Assembly: GCA_027858355.1 (NCBI GenBank)
Contig: JAQICW010000646.1
Location: 1-12,527 of the forward strand
Direction: 5' to 3'
Source of the DNA: Desulfobacula sp.
GTDB lineage: Bacteria > Desulfobacterota > Desulfobacteria > Desulfobacterales > Desulfobacteraceae
Length of the DNA stretch: 12,527 nucleotides
In this document: in pieces, positions 6,442 to 12,527 of the stretch
Position numbering within the stretch: position 1 is the first letter of the stretch
How the letters are laid out: every line of letters begins with the position of its first letter
Position numbers and translations under genes: made by a program
The notes under the pieces: model-generated
Database searches by the model: none
What the model saw: the letters and a program-made list of their open reading frames with translations, nothing else
Told to the model about the DNA's origin: nothing

Positions 6442-7242
6442 ATGATAGATCCTATTTCAAAAATTATCCTTTCTCGCGTCAATCACAATCAAAACTATGG
6501 TCCGCTTATTCTTATGTACCATTCTACTGTTTTGGGAAACGTGAAACAGGATTTCATATATTCCATTGATTCAAACAGGTTGTGTCGTCAGTTAGATCTT
6601 TTAAAAAAAATGGGATGGTATACTGCATGTATTAAGGATCTTAAAATGGTTGAGCAGCTACCCAAAAAGACTGTCATCATAACTTTTGATGATGGATTTG
6701 CAAACAATTATGAGGGAGCATATCTACCCTTGGTAAAAAGAGGAATGTGTGCGACATGGTTTATTACATCTGGTTGTATAGGGTCATATTCAACATGGCT
6801 TGATGATCAGAATAATGAAAAGATGCTAACAGCTGAACAATTGAGAGAGATGAGTTCTGAAGGCATGGAAATAGGCTCACATACAATAACACATCTTGAT
6901 TTAACGACATTGCCTATAGTTGAAATTGAAAAAGAAATAATGCAATCAAAAATAAAAATCGAAAATATAATTGATGACCACGTTAGGAGTTTTGCCAGTC
7001 CTTATGGACGTTATAATCATTCAATAATTGAGTGCATAAAAAAAAGTGGGTATTCCTTTGCATGTTCTGTACGTCCAGGTTGGTATAGTTCAATGGTTAG
7101 CCAATATGAACTACCACGAATTACTATATTTGCAGGTGACTCACTCGGCACATTTGCCAGAAAGCTTGCCTTTGCCTCAAACGACGTTTCTTGGAATCAA
7201 ACAATAAAGTATTACCAAGATCGTCTTGTTGCGAGGTTTTGA
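6442..7242 (+). CDS. Polysaccharide deacetylase (CE4 family)
   Basis: This 266-residue protein has the NodB-homology core. TFDDG (81-85) carries the catalytic base and metal-binding aspartates, D83 and D84. SHTITH (146-151) supplies the two metal-binding histidines, H147 and H151. FASPYGRYN (184-192) supplies the arginine motif. CE4 enzymes remove N-acetyl groups from polymers such as poly-GlcNAc, chitin or peptidoglycan. The leading GPLILMYHS is typical of the glycan-cluster subgroup. No signal peptide is evident, so it may act on cytoplasmic lipid-linked intermediates. The gene lies 23 bases after the flippase; its ATG lacks a clear ribosome site (TAGG lies about 22 bases upstream), so the start is less certain than the domain call. 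Confidence 0.88.
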   Translation: MIDPISKIILSRVNHNQNYGPLILMYHSTVLGNVKQDFIYSIDSNRLCRQLDLLKKMGWYTACIKDLKMVEQLPKKTVIITFDDGFANNYEGAYLPLVKRGMCATWFITSGCIGSYSTWLDDQNNEKMLTAEQLREMSSEGMEIGSHTITHLDLTTLPIVEIEKEIMQSKIKIENIIDDHVRSFASPYGRYNHSIIECIKKSGYSFACSVRPGWYSSMVSQYELPRITIFAGDSLGTFARKLAFASNDVSWNQTIKYYQDRLVARF

Positions 7243-7258
7243 TTTTCTGGATAAATTC

Positions 7259-8209
7259 ATGACTATTACAACTAAAAAATTAATTTCTGTGATTATGCCT
7301 TGTTTCAATTCAGAACTAAGTATTGTGCAAAGCGTTGACAGTGTTTTGCAGCAAACATATAAAAATCTTGAATTATTAATAATTGATGATGGCTCAACAG
7401 ATTCAACGAATCAAATTTTGCAATCAATCGTGGCCAGAGATCACAGGGTGAGGTTGTTTACCCAAGAAAATTTGGGTCCCAGTGCTGCACGAAATAAGGG
7501 TTTGAGAAAATCCAATGGATCATATATAGCATTCCTTGATTCCGATGATTATTGGTCATTGGATTTCCTTGAGAAGCTTGAAAAAGCACTTTTATCAAGA
7601 TCAAATAATAAATTTACTCTTGCATATTGTGGATGGCAAAATATTGGAATGCCTGGTGCTGGAGGCCAACCTTTTATTCCTCCTAATTATGAAAATCATA
7701 ACTTGATTGAACTTTGCTTTGGCGGGTGTCGCTGGCCAATACATGCAGTGCTGATAAATCATGAGTGTTTTGAAAAGATTAAAGGATTTAATGAACGCTT
7801 GAAAAATTGTGAAGATTTTGATTTGTGGCTCAGGATGTCCATTTTTCTGAATGTTGTCCTCGTACCAGAGGTTCTTTCATTTTATAGACACCATGAAGGT
7901 TGTCAGATTTCAAAAAACAGAGCAGAAGTTGCGGGTAATAATTTTAAAATTCAAAATGAATTTCTTGCCAAGAGATCGGGTATAGCTATAAAAATTGGAA
8001 AAGACAGATTAAAATTGATAATGTATAGGGATTTGTTAAAAAGAGCTTATATCTGCTATTGGGATCGCGAATTGGATGCTGCCCATAAAATATTTCGGAT
8101 GGTTATACGGTCTGGATACGGTAGTCTAACGGATTGGAAATATATGATCCCGACCATACTGCCATTATCTTTATACAAAAAAATTATTTATGCTTTAAGC
8201 AGGGATTAA
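7259..8209 (+). CDS. GT2-family glycosyltransferase
   Basis: This 316-residue GT-A enzyme would use a nucleotide-sugar donor to extend the glycan. It begins with the family strand ISVIMPCFNSE. It carries IIDDGSTDST (nucleotide binding, DDGSTD 43-48), NLGPSAARNKGL, AFLDSDDYW (DxD-like metal site, 94-97) and CEDFDLWLRM, whose ED (185-186) is the probable catalytic base region. I start it at ATG 7259, 16 bases after the deacetylase stop, because the fold begins eight residues later. An in-frame TTG at 7226 would add 11 residues and overlap the deacetylase gene. Neither start has a good ribosome site. No membrane segment is evident, so it probably works in the cytoplasm. The C-terminal 100 residues resemble the helical tails of O-antigen and capsule GT2 enzymes. 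Confidence 0.88.
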   Translation: MTITTKKLISVIMPCFNSELSIVQSVDSVLQQTYKNLELLIIDDGSTDSTNQILQSIVARDHRVRLFTQENLGPSAARNKGLRKSNGSYIAFLDSDDYWSLDFLEKLEKALLSRSNNKFTLAYCGWQNIGMPGAGGQPFIPPNYENHNLIELCFGGCRWPIHAVLINHECFEKIKGFNERLKNCEDFDLWLRMSIFLNVVLVPEVLSFYRHHEGCQISKNRAEVAGNNFKIQNEFLAKRSGIAIKIGKDRLKLIMYRDLLKRAYICYWDRELDAAHKIFRMVIRSGYGSLTDWKYMIPTILPLSLYKKIIYALSRD

Positions 8210-8254
8210 CGCATGAACAGGTTAATAAAGTCAATTTGAAAGAAAGGACAAAAT

Positions 8255-8944
8255 ATGCCTCAAGATATTACTTTTGCTACTAGTGCAGCACCTTTAGATC
8301 TTACAATACTTTTATTTAATTTAACCATTGGAGTTGTTTTGGGAATCCTATTGCGGTGGCATTTCAGACGGTTTGGCTCAACTCTTTCAAATCGTGATGA
8401 ATTCGCACAAGTTTTCCCATTTATTCTTCTTACTACTATCCTAATTATTACAGTTGTTAAATCTTCTTTAGCTTTATCCCTTGGTTTGGTCGGTGCTTTA
8501 TCTATAGTTCGTTTTCGTACTCCGATCAAAGAACCTGAGGAATTAGCCTATTTATTTATTGCTATTGCTATGGGTTTAGGTTTGGGAGCTAACCAAACCT
8601 TACCCACTGTAGTTGCTGGCTTATTTATTTTAAGTGCAATTGCTGCCTTAAGTAGTTTTCGTAAAGGTTCTAATGGCAAGAATATTTTTATATCAATTGA
8701 TTGGCATGGAAAAAAAGATGAGCACCCTGATCAATTTATTGAGCAAATAAATGTCATTATTGGTAAACACTCGGTTAATTCTGACCTAAGACGTTTTGAT
8801 GTCCATGAAAATTCAATAGAGGCAACTTATTTTATAGATATCTTGAGTAGCGATAATTTGTCTGCAATGACCAATGATTTGCGCCAATATTGCCCTGTTA
8901 TTGGTATTACTTTTTTGGATCAAAATCAATTGCCGAGTTTATAA
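8255..8944 (+). CDS. DUF4956 membrane protein
   Basis: This 229-residue protein has about four hydrophobic segments (roughly residues 14-34, 50-68, 72-86 and 98-133), then a soluble C-terminal domain of about 95 residues. The stretch SLALSLGLVGALSIVRFRTP (71-90), followed by IKEPEELAYLFIAIAMGLG, is the hallmark I know from DUF4956 proteins. The RFRTPIKEPEE loop between helices is rich in charged, probably functional residues. No biochemical role is established to my knowledge; these genes often sit next to VTC-domain and CotH genes, as here. AAAGGA (8243-8248), 6 bases before the ATG, gives a strong start. It follows the GT2 gene by 45 bases, with no terminator visible. The next gene starts 1 base after its stop. 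Confidence 0.85.
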   Translation: MPQDITFATSAAPLDLTILLFNLTIGVVLGILLRWHFRRFGSTLSNRDEFAQVFPFILLTTILIITVVKSSLALSLGLVGALSIVRFRTPIKEPEELAYLFIAIAMGLGLGANQTLPTVVAGLFILSAIAALSSFRKGSNGKNIFISIDWHGKKDEHPDQFIEQINVIIGKHSVNSDLRRFDVHENSIEATYFIDILSSDNLSAMTNDLRQYCPVIGITFLDQNQLPSL

Positions 8945-8945
8945 A

Positions 8946-11615
8946 ATGAAAATAATATCCTCGTTATCCAGTGATGATAAAAATCAAGGCATCCAAAACA
9001 GAAATCAATTGAAAAATTTTATAATTTTATTTTTCATCTTGGTAGCTATGTTTTCGCTTAGCTTTTTGACATACCGAATAACGATAGAGAAATTTCCTAA
9101 TGGAATCTACAAAGTTATTTGGGAAACACTGACTGAGCTGGGCTATAATTATTATCAGGATGTTCGTGTTCGCAAATCAGCCATACAGGTACCAAAGCGC
9201 ATCATGGCTGATGTGGATATGCCAAAATTGTATATCGATGTTAAATTCAAACACATGCAAAAAATTTATGCTAAACGGCAACAAGCCCTCAAAAGAGGGG
9301 TTTTGATCAAAGATAAAGATGACTTTATCCCAGCAGAAATTCGTTTGTCTGACAATCATATAGTCAAAATTAAAATGCGGTTAAAAGGTGATTGGACAGA
9401 TCACTTGGAGGGGGATAAATGGTCTTTCCGTATTCATACCAAGGGCAAAGATCATTTATTTGGAATGCGCCGTTTCTCAATACAACACCCCATTACCCGG
9501 GGTTATCAGGGTGAAGTCTTATTTCATGAGACCATACAGTATTTTGGTGGGCTTGCACCCAAGTATTTTTTTGTGAATGTAATTATTAATGGTAAAGACA
9601 TCGGCGTGATGGGAGTGGAAGAACATTTTTCAAAAGAGTTACTGGAACGTAATGGACGTAAACAGGGGGTAATTGTTCGTTTTGATGAATCCAGTCTCTG
9701 GGAGGCCAAAGATGGTACAAGTCGCGGATTTGATGGAGCATTTGATAATTATTTGAATGCAAATATAGATGGTTTTCAATCTTCCAAAATCAAGAAGTCA
9801 GCTCGATTACAACATGAATACGGGGTAGCAGTTGGCCTTTTGCGAGGGTTCATGGATGGCACTCTTAGACCTTCTGAAGTCTTTGACTACAAACAAACAG
9901 GCAATTTTTTAGCGATTGCTGAATACTTTGGGGCTTGGCATGCGGTCCGCTGGCACAATTTACGTTTTTTTCTAAACCCTCTAACAATGAAGTTAGAGCC
10001 AATAGCTTTTGATGCTAATCTGCAAGACCGATGTCCAATTGGGATCTCAGTCACAAAAGAACCTATTGTAAAAAAAATATTAGAAGATAGTATCTTATAT
10101 ACTGTTTTCAATCAAACACTTAAAGTATTGGTCAAAGAAACTCAAAATGGAAAATTAATTGCTCGGCTCAGACAAGTTGAGGCCCCTCATCTAGCACGGC
10201 TGCAGAAAGAATTTTATATGCTTGAGTCATTTGATTATGATGAATTAAAAAAGCGCTTACTGACTATCGGGTCACTAACAATAATTGATTCTCAAGTCTA
10301 CCCTTTCTATGTTCACTCAACAAGAATAGAAAATAATGGCAAATTTTATCTCGAAATTAGCAATGCTCTACCCCACGTTGTTGAAGTTCAGTCACTGGCT
10401 TGGATAGATAAGGGTAGCAATAGAATACCCTTACAAAGCAAAAATATAAATTTTCCAATAATTTTATCTAAAACTGAATTAAAAGCTTCACCTATAAAAC
10501 AACATATATATTATAAGCCTTTGCCTAAAGATAAAAAAAATTATAGTTTAGAAGTGCAGGCCAATATTAAAGGTAATAAACTAACCAAAAGTCATATTGC
10601 CCATTTTGGTTTTAGGGCATTATCTACTTCACCCCTACCAACTTCAACAATTGCTGAACAATTGGTCAAACATCCTTTTTTAAAACTAGAAAAAAATGAA
10701 AAACTCATTAATGTTCAAACTGGTAGTTGGCAAGTGAAAGGTGATATTGTTATACCTAAAAATTATGAAATATATATTTCTGCAGGGACACAACTTGCTT
10801 TTGAAAAAGAGGCTAGCTTTATAATTTATGGCAAGGCAAATTTTATCGGGACTGAAGATGCTCCTATTAAACTAATGGCACAAGGGGATGAAACCAGCAC
10901 CTGGGAAGGCCTTGCAGTATATAATGCCAAACAACGATCACATTGGTCATATGTACAAGTATTTAACACTACTGGTGTTGCCTGGCCATTGTGGACGTTA
11001 ACTGGTGGCGTGAATTTCTACAAAAGCGATGTGGATTTGGATAAGTGTTTATTCAAAGGATCTAAAGGGGAGGATGCTTTAAATATAATACATTCAGACT
11101 TTAATCTACGTGACATCATCATTACGAATACTATATCTGACGCTTTTGATGGTGATTTTACTACCGGTACAATATCAGGTGGTTTATTCCAAGAGATTGG
11201 TACAGGTGGAGGCGGTGATGGTGTGGATATTTCAGGTAGTGTCGTTAAGATTACCGGAGCACATTTTAATCTAATTTATGACAAAGGTATCTCAGTTGGA
11301 GAAGGGAGTAACATGGATGCAACTGAGATAATAATTGAAAATTCAAGTATCGGTGCTGCGAGTAAAGACGGGTCGAAGCTTAAAATCAGCAACTCAACCA
11401 TTAATAACTCAAAAAATTTTGCCTTGATGTCTTATATGAAAAAACCTGAATATGGTCCTGCCAGTATCATCGCTAATAACGTTAATGTCTTAGAAACACA
11501 AGTCCAAGTACAGCAAGGTAATTATCTTGAATTGAATGGAGATGTGGTTAAAACTGAAAAAATAGATATAAAAAAAATGTACGATACCATAATGAATCAG
11601 GAAATTGATAAATGA
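8946..11615 (+). CDS. Membrane-anchored CotH-kinase-like protein with C-terminal beta-helix
   Basis: This 889-residue protein has a short cytoplasmic tail, one membrane segment (about 24-43) and a large extracytoplasmic part. Residues about 95-365 resemble CotH: MRLKGDW (144-150), KWSFRI (158-163), GVMGVEEHFSKELLE (220-234), then HAVRWHNLRFF and EPIAFDANLQD (351-361). The last is where CotH proteins carry the (W/F)D-x-(D/N) metal-binding motif. CotH of Bacillus phosphorylates spore-coat proteins. A middle region (about 380-600) looks beta-rich. Residues about 610-870 have a repeated strand-turn pattern rich in N, D, S and G (for example SDFNLRDIIITNT), as in right-handed parallel beta-helices that bind or cleave polysaccharides. 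The ATG at 8946 is 1 base after the upstream stop; the frame opens earlier inside DUF4956, but that part is implausible. The stop overlaps the next start. Confidence 0.8.
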   Translation: MKIISSLSSDDKNQGIQNRNQLKNFIILFFILVAMFSLSFLTYRITIEKFPNGIYKVIWETLTELGYNYYQDVRVRKSAIQVPKRIMADVDMPKLYIDVKFKHMQKIYAKRQQALKRGVLIKDKDDFIPAEIRLSDNHIVKIKMRLKGDWTDHLEGDKWSFRIHTKGKDHLFGMRRFSIQHPITRGYQGEVLFHETIQYFGGLAPKYFFVNVIINGKDIGVMGVEEHFSKELLERNGRKQGVIVRFDESSLWEAKDGTSRGFDGAFDNYLNANIDGFQSSKIKKSARLQHEYGVAVGLLRGFMDGTLRPSEVFDYKQTGNFLAIAEYFGAWHAVRWHNLRFFLNPLTMKLEPIAFDANLQDRCPIGISVTKEPIVKKILEDSILYTVFNQTLKVLVKETQNGKLIARLRQVEAPHLARLQKEFYMLESFDYDELKKRLLTIGSLTIIDSQVYPFYVHSTRIENNGKFYLEISNALPHVVEVQSLAWIDKGSNRIPLQSKNINFPIILSKTELKASPIKQHIYYKPLPKDKKNYSLEVQANIKGNKLTKSHIAHFGFRALSTSPLPTSTIAEQLVKHPFLKLEKNEKLINVQTGSWQVKGDIVIPKNYEIYISAGTQLAFEKEASFIIYGKANFIGTEDAPIKLMAQGDETSTWEGLAVYNAKQRSHWSYVQVFNTTGVAWPLWTLTGGVNFYKSDVDLDKCLFKGSKGEDALNIIHSDFNLRDIIITNTISDAFDGDFTTGTISGGLFQEIGTGGGGDGVDISGSVVKITGAHFNLIYDKGISVGEGSNMDATEIIIENSSIGAASKDGSKLKISNSTINNSKNFALMSYMKKPEYGPASIIANNVNVLETQVQVQQGNYLELNGDVVKTEKIDIKKMYDTIMNQEIDK

Positions 11616-12304
11616 GCATAGCCGTTCCAGAAGATGCACGTTGTGAAATTAAATTTGTAGCTCATGAATCCGAGGCTGATTACCTACGTCAGTGGTTGCA
11701 TCTTCACTGGGCTGGTTTTAAAGTGCCCTATCCGGATCGTTGGGTAAACAATGTCTATTTTGATACACTTCATTATTTTGCTTACCAAGAAAATTTGTCA
11801 GGGGCCAGTGCACGAACAAAGGTACGTTATCGATGGTATGAACAGCATGATTATCCAGATAAGGGTACATTGGAGGTTAAACGCAAGCGCAATTATTTTG
11901 GCTGGAAATTGCGATTTAAAGCCTACAAAGCACCTTATAAAAATGGTGATCATTGGTTTGATATTAAACGAAATCTCATGAATGAGATGAATGCGGAAGC
12001 CAAGATATGGTTACAATCAAATCCACAACCTGTTATTATTAATCGGTATTTGCGTAATTACTATGTCTCTCAGGATGACCGTATACGAGCGACGATTGAT
12101 GTTTGTCAATCAATGTATGACCAACGGTACAAAGCATATCCAAATGTGGTCCACAAGGCCAATATCCCTAACAGTTTAGTTTTGGAGTTTAAATTTAACC
12201 GTCACGACAATAAATATGCAAGTTCAATCTTACAAGGCCTGCCTTTACGCGTCAGTAGGAATTCAAAATATATGACTGGAGTAAAGGCGATATGTGGCAA
12301 ATAG
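11612..12304 (+). CDS. VTC-domain protein (polyphosphate-polymerase-like)
   Basis: This 230-residue protein matches the VTC catalytic fold, a triphosphate-tunnel metalloenzyme that in yeast Vtc4 makes polyphosphate from ATP. The expected alternating charged motifs are present: CEIKF (E12, K14), VNNVYFDT (45-52), ENLSGASARTKVRYRWY with R68, K70, R72 and R74 lining a basic tunnel, TLEVKRKRN (E88, K90), NRYLRNYY, LEFKF (E192, K194) and the terminal SRNSKY. No membrane segment or signal peptide is seen, so it is probably cytoplasmic and may work with the DUF4956 membrane protein. ATGA overlap with the CotH gene (11612-11615) implies coupled translation. Bacterial VTC proteins are largely uncharacterised, so polyphosphate synthesis is family-based inference; another nucleotide or triphosphate substrate is possible. 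Confidence 0.85.
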   Translation: MSIAVPEDARCEIKFVAHESEADYLRQWLHLHWAGFKVPYPDRWVNNVYFDTLHYFAYQENLSGASARTKVRYRWYEQHDYPDKGTLEVKRKRNYFGWKLRFKAYKAPYKNGDHWFDIKRNLMNEMNAEAKIWLQSNPQPVIINRYLRNYYVSQDDRIRATIDVCQSMYDQRYKAYPNVVHKANIPNSLVLEFKFNRHDNKYASSILQGLPLRVSRNSKYMTGVKAICGK

Positions 12305-12366
12305 TATCCTAAAGTACCGCGCACGTATAAAAGGTAAATATCCTGACACGAAGGAAATTTTAAAAT

Positions 12367-12527
12367 ATGAAAAAAAAGATTTTTTTAGCCGCATTGTTAT
12401 TTGCAGTGCTGATAACAATTACATTGAATTTCATTAATAATCTTCCTTCAAGCAATAAGTACAAAAATATTGATTATTCATTTATTGTAGCGGGTCATAC
12501 CTATGGTAAGCCCGGAGTGGATAATGA
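12367..12527 (+). CDS. Exported protein, possible metallophosphoesterase (3' truncated by window)
   Basis: Only 53 codons are visible. MKKKIFLAALLFAVLITITL is a signal peptide or membrane anchor, followed by a spacer and then IDYSFIVAGHTYGKPGVDN. The strand-then-glycine motif falls where calcineurin-like phosphoesterases have G-D-x-H-G, but here it reads G-H-T-Y-G, so the usual metal-binding Asp is replaced. That makes the assignment tentative; a divergent phosphoesterase subgroup or an unrelated exported protein is possible. AAGGA (12351-12355) precedes the ATG by 11 bases. The gene lies 62 bases after the VTC gene with no terminator visible, so it probably belongs to the same module. A phosphatase acting outside the membrane would fit the phosphate-related theme of its neighbours. 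Confidence 0.5.
   Translation, partial: MKKKIFLAALLFAVLITITLNFINNLPSSNKYKNIDYSFIVAGHTYGKPGVDN

Noticed and set aside
8213..8239. Eight-codon frame (MNRLIKSI) between the GT2 and DUF4956 genes
   Set aside because: Too short and without a ribosome site or leader-peptide features such as an attenuator hairpin.

Overview
The window looks like an accessory, A+T-rich stretch of a Gram-negative bacterial chromosome. The repeats, the surface-polysaccharide genes and the general gene style remind me of sulfate-reducing Desulfobacterota, but nothing here fixes the taxonomy, so treat that as a weak inference. Every supported gene is on the + strand.

Positions 1-1790 are a repeat-bounded toxin-antitoxin scrapyard. 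Two related repeats (about 1-127 and 1576-1721) lie in the same orientation. Each has a shared lead-in, a GGGGTCAGACC(CC) core and a degenerate CGTTAT-rich array. Between them are an orphan hicB antitoxin gene, a hicA toxin gene cut off after about ten codons, and an intact Phd/YefM antitoxin plus PIN-domain toxin pair that starts at the hicA breakpoint. A perfect 10-bp inverted repeat lies in front of the antitoxin. Positions 1130-1575 hold no supportable gene.

Positions 1796-8209 are a tightly packed surface-polysaccharide cluster: an asparagine-synthetase-like amidotransferase without the usual N-terminal cysteine, a GT4-type glycosyltransferase containing a G10 homopolymer, a Wzx/MOP-type flippase, a CE4 polysaccharide deacetylase and a GT2 glycosyltransferase. 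Overlaps or very short gaps suggest one operon. The likely product is a lipid-linked glycan that is assembled in the cytoplasm, flipped across the inner membrane, and modified by amidation and deacetylation.

Positions 8255-12527 form a second module, also compact and on the same strand: a DUF4956 membrane protein, a membrane-anchored CotH-kinase-like protein fused to a C-terminal parallel beta-helix, a VTC-domain (polyphosphate-polymerase-like) protein, and the start of an exported protein that may be a phosphoesterase and runs off the window. The association of DUF4956, CotH and VTC proteins is, to my knowledge, recurrent but functionally uncharacterised. It is the best candidate for an undescribed system here: a possible cell-envelope phosphate or polyphosphate machine linked to surface glycan or adhesin modification. 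That role is inference. No terminator is visible between the two modules, so they may be co-transcribed.
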